Assembly: GCA_033065855.1 (NCBI GenBank)
Contig: JAVXUO010002083.1
Location: 1-64,000, forward strand
Length of the DNA: 64,000 nucleotides
From: Escallonia rubra
Lineage: Eukaryota > Streptophyta > Magnoliopsida > Escalloniales > Escalloniaceae
Reading direction: 5' to 3'
Position 1 is the stretch's first letter, and each line of letters begins with the position of its first letter. Below, piece after piece: positions 32,183 to 43,845 of this stretch. The notes beneath the pieces were generated by a model. It saw only the letters and a list, made by a program, of their open reading frames with translations. It ran no database searches and was not told the DNA's origin. A program made the translations under genes and the position numbers.

Positions 32183-35100
32183 TTTTAAGCAATCGAGTAT
32201 TCACATGCTCCTCAATATTGGGAAGATCAGCCCATTGGTTAATATGCGAATGAGGTGTACAAGGTATTCCACTGCACTGAAATGAATTCTTATATTCTAG
32301 ATATAAGCATATTATGCAATATTTTCGTCTGAAGTTTAGTGAAAGAGACTAAGCCCTGCACCAAGGACTAAGGGGTCCTTGGGAACGTGCTCTGCTTTTC
32401 CATAAGCGCACACGCTAGCGCGCACACACACGCATGTCTTTAGACCATATACTGAGAATATGCTTCATGGTACTAAGAGATTGCTTCTCCGTTTAATCCT
32501 TAATATTCACAAGAAGTCACGGCTGTTGTGTTGCACACGCTGCTTCTCATTGTCATTCCTTTAAGTAATGCTCTCTCTCTCTCTCCCTCTCTCCCTCTCC
32601 AGACGCACGCGCTAGGGCGCATGGACATATGTCTTTCTGTCTGTCTTAGATCATGATTAGATCATGACAATACCTGCTTACTATGTAGCTTATTTATCTT
32701 CCATGCTCTCTTTGTAGTAGCTATAGTAACAAGTTGGTAATTTTGTGACATCATTCATTTTGCTTCTTTCGTCTGTGTATGCAAATTATACTGGGAGCGT
32801 ATGTGAAGTTATTTTATGTTCCTTCTTGAAGCCTAACTTTCATTTGATATTTATATTTGTGTTTCTTGAAGAAGGGAGAAAGCAAAATGGTAGCACACTG
32901 TCAAGCTTCTGTTATTTTTGCTTAAACCAAAATAGAAGCATCTAGACCAGCCACTGCAGTAACGACTGCAAATTCACTATTTCTGGATATTTTCTGTTCT
33001 TCAAAAGGCTTTATTTTTGTTATTTGAAGCCGTTCTAGTACGCCGAATCAGCAATTTGGAACTTCAGTCTCTCTAATTCTTCATACTCATTTGGCAGTGG
33101 CCAACTCCATTATTTGGTTTCACAAATTGTTCGTCAATTTGGCAGGATATTTCAATATTGATGCTATTGCAGCAGATCATACACGCTAGTAGAAGAATGA
33201 AATGTTGTTGTGATAGCTATTTCGGGTAAGCAATTCTATTATTCTCTTAATTTATTTTTTGCATTCCTTTCAAGCCATGCTTAGTGTTGTGCCAGTATCA
33301 TTTTTTGTGGAGTGGATTTGAATGACTTAGAGGATCATACTATTGCTGATTGGTTAGTATATAGAAGTGCCCAAGTTGAATAAGGACAGAGGTCTTGTCT
33401 TGGTATCATAGTTGTGTTGTCCTAATCCTCAATGCCTCACACATTTGTTGTATGTATTTATGGCTTGAAAATGTAGTATTGCTCTTCTGAAACTCATGCA
33501 TTCGTTACATCAAAGTGACTATATCCGCATATGTTGTGGTACTTCTGTTAGTTTTGGATTGGTCTCAAAGAATTCCCTTTGAAGAAGTAGGAGCTATTAT
33601 ACATGTCGTGTCTAATGTTGTAACTTCATAAACTTTTCGATTACCATGCATCCGTAATACCTATATCTATCCCTTTGAGCTAGTCTATTGTTCGAAATTG
33701 TTACCAAACAGCATATTCCCCTTCCTGCTGTCTGCCTGCCAGCTTCCAACTCATGCATTCACTTCGTCAACATTAAAATGTGTAGTTTTACAGAGTTTAT
33801 AATAGTGTTTTCTCTACACATTTGCTAGTTTGATTTCAAGAAAAAATTCTGAACAAGTAGGAGATATTATCCATCCCGTGTTTGCTGTTTTACACATGTA
33901 ATTCCTTTTGATCACCATACTCCATAGTAGTTAAGCCGCTTAGGCAGAATGCCAAGGTGCTCGCTCAGGTGAATGACCCCTTTATTATTATTAATTTTTT
34001 TCAACTTATCAGAAAAAATAAAGTCTAGTTCTTTCTTCTCATTAAAATTCAACATAATCAGCAGATACACGTAAGATGTTCGACTAATTGCCAACCCAAT
34101 TGATCGGAAGAACCAAAAACCTAAATTTAAGATCCCTCACCGCATACACAAGTCCAAACACAGTCAAAATACGAGAAAAGGAGAAAAATAAGCTAAGAAA
34201 GGAGGGGAAAGAGGGCTAATATAAGACAACCAGAGGAAGAAACATACTTAATTGAAGTCCTTACGGAAGAAGGGAGGAAGAAAGAGATACAGATACTAAT
34301 TAACATAAGGTTGAAGAAGAACAATTTTCCATGGGAAATATTAATGTTGGCAAACATTGAGCTCAAAATAGGTCTTCTAGCAACTACCTGTGCTACCTCC
34401 ATTCTCCTTGCTCCTGTTAGTGATCCGTTGGAGGCACAAACTTCATTCTCTAATAGTGGGAGACTTTAAGAGTGAGAGATTCTTATTGAAATTAAGGCAC
34501 ATAATGGGGCTGAGAAGAAACAAATGGTCCTGGCCAAAAACTACGTGATCGCAGCCTGCACCATCGACGGCCTGCCCATTCATCTGCCCAAATACATAGG
34601 TACGCGCCTAGATGTAGCCCTTTTAGTCAGATGATGTGGTCGGCGCACACCTAGGTGCCTAATGCTTCCTGGATGTCTGTTTGGAATTGTGACCAAGAGT
34701 CTTATTTTACTTTTAACTGAGCTTCCATAGTACTCGGCATTTATGTGCTGCAGCACTAAAGAACTTAACTTTTTTTTGTTCTGTTTTTGTTCAAGCTAAG
34801 CTGTAGTGATTTTCACGAACTTGTATCTTAAATAGCTTCTCTAAAGTTGATTTCTTATGAGACACGCTATTCAATTCATGGATGTGGTTTTCTCTGTCTG
34901 TGGGAGCCTTGGTGCAATGGTGAGGGTTGCTCTGTTGTGATCTAGATGTCATGGGTTCGAAACGCGGAAACAATCTCGTCACAAAAGTGGAGGCAAAGCT
35001 GCATAACAACCCTCACTTGACCCTCTATTGGCGGGGCTGGGCTGACTTTGTTGTTTGTGGATACTAACATAGAACGAGAGAAGAAAAGTTAGATGAAGAA

Positions 35101-35919
35101 TTTGCAAGTCTTGATTCTAGCTGAACCAATCAATTGACATGTAGGCTTGGGTGAGTTGGCAATGATTCTAGGGACTATCCACCCTTTGGAGCTTGTACCT
35201 CAACTAAAACTTGACTAGAATTGTTTAACAACTTGATGTGTACTGAAACATGAAGGACGCTTTTGGGCCCTTTCTGTAACAGCTCAAGCTTTTAGAGCAA
35301 ATAATTGGTTAACATGCTAGGAGAGCTAGTTTTTTTTTAATCTTGGGACCACTTTGTTCAAGAGTTAAAGGGGAAATACAAGAAGGCAATCAGCGGAAAC
35401 ACTGAGCTGTTAAAACTTATTGCGAGAGTTTTAAGAGGACTATCTCATTCACTCCTAAGTGAGTAGTTCCTATGCTCTTCATGCATGATGGAGTTTACTG
35501 GTTCAAATTTGCAGAACTTGAGGTAGGATGAGAGATAGCGGGAAGTTTGATGAACGAAACTAAATATTCACTGTCATTTATCAATCATTTCAAAAATATA
35601 CGACATTGAGAAACAACTGGATCCTGATGAACTTAACACTTGATGTGATAAAGCTCAGAATATGTAGTTTGATAAGGATATCAGGGTAACAAATAGTTTT
35701 CTTCTTTTTGAACATCTACAGGTCTGATTAATAATTCAACTCAGCAATTGTCTTCAAATGTAGGTGGTGATGTTAAAATTACCCTATATATGCTTGATGT
35801 TTTGTTCTTAATTTTTTTTTCTCTTTACGGGGGCAAGGAGCTTCAACAAAATTGTGCAAATTTGAAACAGGGGCTTGGGTTGCATTGTATCAAAGAACCA
35901 TCATTTTTATCCATTCCAG
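32183..35919. other. 3' flank of the PPR gene and intergenic DNA
   Basis: The 3' UTR probably ends before 33300. It contains CA and CT microsatellites near 32400-32600. A segment at about 33146-33228 is bounded by a good acceptor (TTTGGCAG) and donor (GG-GTAAGC) and could be an exon of a longer transcript, but it has no recognisable coding content. A SINE lies at 34899-35065. Confidence 0.4.
34899..35065 (+). mobile_element. tRNA-derived SINE resembling the plant Au family
   Basis: GAGCCTTGGTGCAATGGTGAGG resembles a polymerase III A-box region. About 40 bp on, GATGTCATGGGTTCGAAACG carries a B-box (GGTTCGAAAC), followed by CGGAAACAATCTC. This order, including the CGGAAACAA segment after the B-box and the following AGGCAAAGCTGCATA, matches the Au SINE layout known in many flowering plants. 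The 3' end is approximate. Confidence 0.72.
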
Positions 35920-36219
35920 ATAGCTGTTGTTAAGAAATTCAATGGCGCTGAAGAAATTATAGCTAAAACCAGACCAGAGCAGACTAGGTTATCCAATGAC
36001 ATTCTGGAGGAGTGTGGTCCTCTGTATCTCAAACATTGGGAACACGTAAAGGTAGCTGCCTTCTACACACTTTTACCTATTGGGTTTATTCAAACCAAGT
36101 TGGCACAAAAATATGCTGGAGCTTGGATTATCAGCAAAGGTATTGAGAAAGCAAAGAAGATATATGGTGAAGTTACTTCACAGGATGCAAATTTGATAAC
36201 ATTTAACGGAAAGGCTTGA
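35920..36219 (+). CDS. Likely terminal exon of an unrecognised gene
   Basis: A 99-codon open stretch follows a good acceptor (TTATCCATTCCAG) and ends at a TGA. It starts IAVVKKFNGAEEIIAKTRPE and includes RLSNDILEECGPLYLKHWE, a hydrophobic stretch (VAAFYTLLPIGFIQ) and GAWIISKGIEKAKKIYGEV. The mixed composition with evenly spread charged residues looks like a genuine helical protein, unlike the surrounding noise. I do not recognise the family. Upstream exons were not found with confidence; a possible one is near 35722-35760. It could be the end of a small host gene or a decayed copy of one. Confidence 0.5.
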   Translation: MAVVKKFNGAEEIIAKTRPEQTRLSNDILEECGPLYLKHWEHVKVAAFYTLLPIGFIQTKLAQKYAGAWIISKGIEKAKKIYGEVTSQDANLITFNGKA

Positions 36220-36411
36220 CTCAGATTGTGTATTATGCTTGGAAGGGGTCTAAACTGAATGAGACTTCTTGTGGGAGTCACCTGTAAGGGTTTTATTCTT
36301 GAACTCATACAAATGATTGACTTCTTTTACAAGTTTTGAGGAACTATTTGAAATCTTAATTTGCTGGTTTCTGGAAAATTTCCCAAATGATTATTTATTG
36401 AGTAAATATTA

Positions 36412-36708
36412 CGCCCTCCATCCCAAAGTATTTGATCAGGTTTGACTTGCACCCTTATTTAGGATATGAATTGTATTTTATGAGTTTCCTATTCTACCCC
36501 AAGAGACAAAGAGGGGGGAAGAGAGTGGGCTAGGAGAGAGAAAGTGGGTTGGAGGATTAAATGTGGAGAGAAAAATAGAATAAAGAAAGTGTAAAAATGG
36601 TAAAGATGGAAAAACACCTATAAAATCTCTCTTGATTTGGAAAGTGATCAATTTTTTTGGGACAGCCCAAAAAGAAAAATATAACCAATTTTATTGGAAC
36701 GGAGGGAG
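36412..36708. mobile_element. Stowaway MITE (Tc1/mariner type)
   Basis: It starts CGCCCTCCATCCCAAAGTA and ends TTTTATTGGAACGGAGGGAG, inverted versions of the standard Stowaway CTCCCTCCGTCCC end, with TA on each side as the target duplication. The length is 297 bp and there is no coding capacity, as expected. Confidence 0.9.
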
Positions 36709-36728
36709 TATGTAATTAGATAAATCTA

Positions 36729-36982
36729 ACCTGCATGCCTCACCTAGGGCTAGGATGTAGTAGGTGAGAGACGTAGGTTAGCTATTAGTTAAATAATATA
36801 ATCGACTTCTATCCAAACTTGTAACTCGCTGGTTCTTGGAAAATTTGGGTAACTATCCAAACATGTAACTCTTTGGTTCGTGGAAACTTTTTATAGTGTT
36901 TAGCTATTAAGTAATTAGTCAAACTTAACCTGCATGCCTCACCTAGGGCTAGAATGTAATAGGTGAGAAATGTAGGTTAGCT
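36729..36982 (+). repeat. Pair of direct repeats, each an imperfect hairpin
   Basis: Two copies of a segment of about 54 bp, at 36729-36782 and 36928-36982, start AACCTGCATGCCTCACCTAG and end GTAGGTTAGCT. Within each, CTCACCTA and TAGGTGAG pair around a loop of about 14 nt, and the stem extends imperfectly to about 17 bp. The DNA between them also has an internal repeat (GTAACTCGCTGGTTC and GTAACTCTTTGGTTC). Confidence 0.75.
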
Positions 36983-39900
36983 TATATCGAGCTGAACACA
37001 TTGAACATCCGTTGATCTATTGGGACCACGTTCACAGTGGCACGGGGCACGGGGCACGTGCCACATTATAGATAGCCACTTGTTCACAATGGGACCAAGT
37101 GGTTATATGTAGCCACTTACTTGTCTTCTGATGTTTTTGTGTTTGTTACTCGTACACTTTTGGACTGGCGGTGCAAGACACACGCCAGCTAGTTCACCTG
37201 TATACAGCACATATATCCAAATGTGAAGAATGGATAACAGTTGATCACATATCCCTTCAAAAAGAAGAAGGTTAAAAGGATCAAATTGGTTATTGGGCAG
37301 TGAAATTTGTATGTTCCAGAGTTAAAAAAAAAGAAAAGATAACAACTGTTAGAGAGAGATTAGATTGTAAGAAGTTGTCTGTGACACAGCCTCCAAAATT
37401 ATGCCGTGTGATTGTTTTTTGGTGTGACAACAGACTGTCATCAAGGTTTTATTCAAAATTCAAACTACATCACATTCTCTTATAATTAGTAATGTTGGGA
37501 GATTGAAAGATTATTAATTGTTAGTTAATTTATTAAGTTTACTTATAAACTTTTGTTCATCCAAAATTTTATTTTAAAAAATAAGGCTACCTATTACACA
37601 TTTTCCAACTCTAGTGTCAAAAAGTATGCATCAAATCTAATCTATGATTTTAAAGTACTCCTGATATCCTGCTAAACATGTGTAGGTTGAGGTTCTTATG
37701 CTGCCTTATATCTTAGTTTTCCTTATTGTGAAAACGAGGCCTCTTTTCGTTTTTTACTTATTTTTTTATGGTCACAAGTTTAATTTGTTAAATTTTCTTT
37801 TTTATTAGTTAATTAACTTACAAAAACAAGGAAGTATTTGCTGGTAGAACTTCAAACATGTACGTATGTTGTAGTGTCTATAGATCAATATAAACATTAG
37901 TATATATCTTCTCTTGCTTAATTAATAAAAGTAAATGAGACCCTTTAAAAGTTATGAATTACGTAGTATTAGAATATATTAGGTCTAACCTGGTACGAAG
38001 TTGGTTCCCCATGAGATTTAATCAGTAGAGATTATGGACTTATTGAATACTGATTATTAGATTGTCGACTGTATGTAGCCTTGGAGCACGCGACATGCAA
38101 GTTTCTTATGGCTAACCACAAATGTCGAAACCCTTCAATTAATGCCATTCTGAACCAACCTTGCAGTGATGTGCTCTTCCAATAGGACCATCAGTTACCA
38201 GTTTGATGTCACATGTTGCATTGTTATTCGTCTTATCTATTGGAAATAACTTCGGTGAATCTTTGCCTAAACCAGCTAGGTAATCACAATACTCTACGGC
38301 TTAAATATTTAAAAAAAAAAAAAAAAACTAGTCTGCATGGATAACCTTTCTTTGTCTTTCCGATTGGTGAAAGTTTTGATATTCTTCACATATATGCAAG
38401 TGTTCTTATGTTTGGTTATGTTTAATATTCTTATTTGCGTCTTTCCATTCTTTGGTTTGTTATGTTTGATTATATACTAGAGATTCTTACCACGTACGTA
38501 CAGGTGTACAGTTTAAGAAACTGAGCTGACAACCATGGCATTGCACCTTACACTTTTTTGGGTTGAAATGAGCCATCTTGTCTAACGGCCACCCCTCTCT
38601 TGTCTCTCCTTCTGGGATCTATACCTTCTTCTGGCCATTTATTGTTTTAAATTGTTGTGTACCCAATTAATTGCCAGTCCTGCCTTTATCTGCAGTTTTG
38701 TTTCTGAATATTTAGTTGCCTAACTTTATCATTCGAGTAGTCAATTTGCAATTGGCATTTTGTCTATATCTAATATTTCACCCTGAAACTCTGTTGCTCT
38801 AGAAAGTTTTAGTGTTTCCAACTTGAATTGATAGTTTTCTCCCTTCAAAAGTTAGTTTGTTCCGATTTAAAATGTGCATTCACAAAGAACATATAGGTGA
38901 AGGACAATTAAAATTATAGAGCGATGAGGGAAGGGGACACATCTATCAGTATAACACTGAACTGGACGAATAAATGAAGATAAGACTATGCAACCATGCA
39001 TTTGTAGTGAAATATGTTATTGACAAATCTATCTATGCATGAATTTGTGCTATATTACTACCAAGTAGAAGGCCGATGGAACTGAGATTGCCATTGTTAC
39101 GCTTTTATGAGTTCCAAATTGAAGAAGAGTTTATGAAGGGTCAAAAGTCTTGTACGGATCTTGAAGTGCTCATGTACATATATGTGCTCTCAGGCTTAGT
39201 ACAAGGGAAATGCCGCATCATAAGCTTTTGCTGAAGCACTGGTGGACTCTGGAGGTGCACCACTGGCATGTGCTAGCCATATGTTGGAGGTTGTATCTGA
39301 GGTCCTAAATTCACATGCCTATACACCGAGCCACACATAACCAAGCCTCTAGCTTCCCTGCCAAACTCACCTCACGCTATTCTCCAACTAGAGGAGTATT
39401 TTTATGCTTGATGGATGTCTCTGCAGGTGTTTCTGTTAATGTCAAACGTTGCTGACTGTTGGCCCAAATGTTTTTCCTTTCTTTGTGCTTTCTGTTGAGT
39501 TGCATGTTCTACATTTACATCTTCACTTTCAGGGGGTTTATCTTGTTACATAGTATTGCCCCCTTATCGCCGTGTTCTGGTGTGAACTGCCTTTGCATGG
39601 TATATGTTGTTGCCTGCTCTATTCCCTGCCCCCTTGATAAGTTTTGTGGTGTGGGTTGTATGATTATTTTCATTGTGCATTTTTGCCCCTCAAGTGGCAT
39701 GTATGTCTCATCATGTTGAAATGTGTGCTTTCTTTAAGTAGCGTGCTTTTGGAAGTATCCTCTCTTGGGTTGGATAATCTGAAGAAAATGACTACTATTA
39801 GAGCCAGTGACTGTCTCATGTTTTTTGGCGGCAGAGGAGTCCTTTGATTATCTTTTGCATCACTTCCCCTTAACTCCTCTGTAATCTCCAGGACCCCAGC

Positions 39901-41786
39901 CACTGTTTTGATGAACGAGCAAGAAGAGATCCAGAACCTGATGTTGTAGTAAATTTAGAGCAGCGACCATAGTATCATACAATATCTGGTGAGAAGGAGA
40001 AACAAGGTATTGAGCCCTCTATCCTGGTGAAAATGCAAATCTTCTGCCTCCAACAAGAGCAAATGTGGCACTGAAACTCTAGAGTGTGAGATAAAGGGTG
40101 CATCATTTGCTACGGGTTGCTTTAAAGGTTGGGGGCCAGATGTTTTCGACCATGTCTTTTTACGATATTATGCCATGACATGAAGACGCCTCCAATATAC
40201 CTTGTCAGTTTCATCCTTTTCCTAGTAACCTGCCATCTGATGAAGTGTTACTAATGGTCAATGGAAAGTTTTGGTCCTTAGGGAAATACTTGAGGTTTTG
40301 TCGTCGAGTGCATTTTTTAACATCCCTGTTGATCCTGCATGGTTGTGCCAGGAGACATCAGTTTAGACGGTATCCCCAAATGAGAACTTCCTTTCAAAAC
40401 CTGGTCATAGCTTGCTAATAGCAACATGATAATGTGCCGATAGTACGAAAAATTGAAAGATGTGTAGAATTAAGTCTGCCCTAAGAGTCTAATTATCTTT
40501 ATGTCCAATGAAGCAAGAGTTTGTAGGCACCTCACTTGTAATGCTAGGTGTGATCACTGTGGAGACCACATGATCCTGTTCCAGATAATCTTTTTCCGCT
40601 GGGGATCCATAGTTGTTGAATTGAGATACTTTTGGGTATCGAAATCCAAGTTTACTTGTCGCTTATTGTTATAGTATTGTTTTTTTTAAGGTATGTATCA
40701 AATGTGCAAAACTGACTGCAATAATCATTTGGAAACAGTAACATCTGAAATTATTATTGTAGCCGAGACTTTGTAACTTTACAGGTGTCGTTCCCATATT
40801 TTATTAATTACACATCTGTTATTGTTTTCACATAACAGGTGCAAAACAATACTTTTGGTTTGCTCTGTCCACCAGGTCAGGGGGTTTAAATGATCGTTGA
40901 TGGCTCGGGAGGTAACCCTAGAGGGTGTTGTAGAGGTTCACGTGGTATATATCATAGAACTGGATTCTGAAACTACTAGAATGATTTTGGGGATCTGCTG
41001 GTGCTAGGAAAATCATGGGAACAAATGCTTCCTCGCATCTCTTGACAAGATCTTTCCACAAATTGGCGTGTAAGTATCGGCTGTTTCATGATTATGGACT
41101 CGGTTTGAACCAGTGGATGCCCCCTGAACTGCAAGAAGTTATCCAATACGTTTGCTTAGGGATAATTGTTAGCAAGTGAAACAAGAGAAAAAGAGAGACA
41201 CAACAGTTACTGTCCGGGATAGATACTCTTTCTGCTTGGACTAGTAATGTTGTCATAAAGTCTGTGATGAAGATTTTTAATTTGTTGTGATTCAGCTTCT
41301 TAATTTTCTTAAGTTGTAGGCCTACTTGTCTTGCAGAAGATATTCAAGAACAGCGAAAAGAAACTTTAAGCATTATGATTGTTGAGGGAAGATAGAAAAC
41401 TAAATTCACGTTGAGCACCTGTCTTGTCTCTATCAATCCTTCGGTGTAGTTTCAGCTGACTCTTAATACATTGCTTGACCATAGTGGTCATTACAGTGAG
41501 TGTGAACTCTACACCTCTGAAGCAGATTATCCTGCTGCATAGAATGTTTCTTGCAAAATTGATTGCGATACCAAAATAGCAGCAACTTAATGAGTATATT
41601 TCAAATGATGATTATCATTGGTGATTAGAGAATTGGAGCTTGTATGCACAATTTTTGCAAGAATAGAATCTCAGACATGAAATTATGTTGTCTTTGCAGG
41701 ATATGTACAATCTCGGAGCAATGAAGATGCTGATTTTCCAAAGTAATCCACTTGTTTGTGCCTTGCACTATAAACAGAACTAAACC
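36983..41786. other. Long intergenic stretch
   Basis: Nearly 5 kb with no gene I can support. The composition becomes less AT-rich at about 39000-41700, and there are splice-like motifs, so a non-coding transcript or a decayed gene is possible. The largest open frames (86 codons near 39459) look random. Confidence 0.4.
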
Positions 41787-43845
41787 AAAAGCCAGGTGCT
41801 AAGAGTACGTGAATAAACTGGTGATACTAAGCTAAAGGGATTTGAAAGGGTGCGCAGTGGCTCAAAGCGATCTCGACATATGCGTAAATGAGTTTCCATC
41901 TGACAATGGTGAGTAACTAAAATTTGAGTTCATAGTTCAACTTTGTTTCTTTGAGTTAGAACTCGTGGGTGTTGGTGTTTTTATCTTCTTTTCTTTTAAG
42001 GGCTGTCAGACACAAGATTTCACGCTGGGAGATTGCAGAAAACGGGGTTGGGCTATGCAAAAGGAAAGTAAATGTTTGTTGTGGTAAATTAACTAGATTC
42101 CTGCCACGAAAACTTGGTTGAAAGCATGGTCTCTGCAGCCAATACTCACAGACTGCCACTTTCAAAGACTGCTTTCTAACACACTGTCCATGGCCGAGTT
42201 ACACAACATCTTATATTTGGAGTTGGGACAACTCTTTTACAAGCCCATCCAGATCCCTATACGAGCTCCCACCTGCCTTGACAGCTTCCAATGCCTTTTC
42301 CTTTAGCTCCTTTGCTTTTACCTTCTCAATTTTACCTCTGCTCATTGAATCAGCAATAGTCCGAGCCAACTCACTCGCGTCGGGAACAGTATTCGCTCCT
42401 TCGCAAACTCGCACGGCAACACCCACGTCCTCCACCAACAGCTTGGCATTCACGTGCTGGTCGGCCTCCATGGGCCAGGCGAGTATCATTACCCCGGCAA
42501 CGACGGCTTCCAAAACCGAGTTCCACCCGCAGTGACTCAAGAATCCGCCCACGGCTCGGTGGCTCAGTATGGACACCTGTGGGGCCCACCCTCTTATAAC
42601 CCTACCTCTACCCGAGACCTGTGCTTCGAGCCCATCTGGTGCAGACCCGTACCCATCTGCCACTTGTTGGGCCGTCAATGTTTTAACAACCCACATGAAA
42701 CGAATACCACTCTGTTCAAGCCCAATAGCCAAGGCCTCCACTTGGGCCTTTTTCAAGAACTTCTGGCTCCCAAAGCACACATATACAACGGAACCATCAG
42801 GACACCCATCAAGCCATCCCAACACATCATCACATAAACCTGAACCCTTGCTGCCCCTATCCGTTTGATCCGGACTACCCAGCAAACTAAGTGGTCCAAC
42901 CCCGAAAACCCGCCCGTGACCCATTTTCTTCTTCAAGTACTCCATATGCTCCCCTTCCAAGTCATCAAACGTATTGATAACACATCCCCAACTGAAATTA
43001 TTTGCAATCATGCCATCCTTAACAAAGTTCCAGCTAGGCTCCGATTCTCTGTAGTGCCTGAACAGAGAAGGAAGCTGCTCTGCAGTGAAACTTGGGGACT
43101 GTGGTAAATCAGGAAAATAAGCCACGGTTAAAGACCGAAAGGAATTGATATCAGCCCAAAGATGGCCCATCAGAGAGGATAGAAAAGCCCTAGTTGAGAA
43201 GAACGCAATCCTGGGGATATTGATCTGGTTTGCCAGGTGGTGGGTCCACCCAAGAAAGAAATCAGAGAGGAGGGCAACAGGGGGATTGGGGTGGGACTTG
43301 AACCACTGGATTATCGGATCATGAAGCTGACCCAACGCATTGATGATGAGGACATTTCCGTGATTTCCTATGTCCTTGACATTTTCCACACCAGGAGGAA
43401 GAGAAGGGTAGTTTGGGAGGGGAAAGACCAGGGTTTGGATAGATGGGTGGGTGGCGAGAAGTGGGCTTAGGATTGGGAGGTTCTTGGGTGTGACCAAGAT
43501 GGTTATGGTCAGGCCATGGAGGGCTAGTTGGTGGCTCAAGTCAAGAAGAGCCAGCATGTGGCCTTGGGCTGGGTATGGGAAGACTAAGATGTGGACACCT
43601 TTGCCGGAGCCGGACATGGTTCCTACTTTCTACTGATCTTTGTGGAGAGAGAGAGAGAGAGAGAGTAGATCACACTGGTTGTTCTTGAGGGATGTTCTCG
43701 AGGAAGACTTGCAAAGACTGGGAGAAAGAAAGTCGCTCAACACGAAGGTGTGAAAGTGTGAGAAGACTTTGGTTGGTGACTGGTGAGTGTAATGAGTGGT
43801 AGACATTGGACACATTGGACAAAGTATTCTCATGTGATAAGACCA
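41787..43845 (-). repeat. Duplicated block, copy A (contains UGT gene A)
   Basis: This stretch matches 46330-48652 from AAGCCAGGTGCTAAGAG on the 3' side of the gene, through the whole coding region, to GGACAAAGTATTCT on its 5' side. Coding parts are highly similar and flanks less so. A GA microsatellite sits in the 5' leader (43646-43668). The copies are in the same orientation, so this is a tandem duplication with about 2.5 kb between them. Confidence 0.88.
42211..43617 (-). CDS. UDP-glycosyltransferase, UGT89-like (copy A)
   Basis: This intronless 468-residue enzyme belongs to plant family 1 glycosyltransferases and is closest in feel to UGT89. Members move a sugar from UDP-sugar to small molecules such as flavonols or phenolic acids in the cytosol. 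The N-terminal acceptor domain has FPYPAQGHM with the usual catalytic His at residue 20 and a partner Asp in LLSDFF near 118. The C-terminal donor domain has the PSPG box from WAPQVSILSHRAVGGFLSHC through HCGWNSVLEA to WPMEADQ. The final Gln often goes with UDP-glucose use. The box reads GVMILAWPM where GVPM is usual, in both copies. The start is at the typical distance before the FPYPAQGH motif. Copy B is about 92 percent identical by eye (about 38 differences). The substrate is not predictable. Confidence 0.92.
   Translation of the reverse strand: MSGSGKGVHILVFPYPAQGHMLALLDLSHQLALHGLTITILVTPKNLPILSPLLATHPSIQTLVFPLPNYPSLPPGVENVKDIGNHGNVLIINALGQLHDPIIQWFKSHPNPPVALLSDFFLGWTHHLANQINIPRIAFFSTRAFLSSLMGHLWADINSFRSLTVAYFPDLPQSPSFTAEQLPSLFRHYRESEPSWNFVKDGMIANNFSWGCVINTFDDLEGEHMEYLKKKMGHGRVFGVGPLSLLGSPDQTDRGSKGSGLCDDVLGWLDGCPDGSVVYVCFGSQKFLKKAQVEALAIGLEQSGIRFMWVVKTLTAQQVADGYGSAPDGLEAQVSGRGRVIRGWAPQVSILSHRAVGGFLSHCGWNSVLEAVVAGVMILAWPMEADQHVNAKLLVEDVGVAVRVCEGANTVPDASELARTIADSMSRGKIEKVKAKELKEKALEAVKAGGSSYRDLDGLVKELSQLQI

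Noticed and set aside
39459-39719. 86-codon hydrophobic frame that might be a small membrane protein
   Set aside because: T-rich DNA gives hydrophobic translations by chance. There is no conserved motif and no neighbour to support it.
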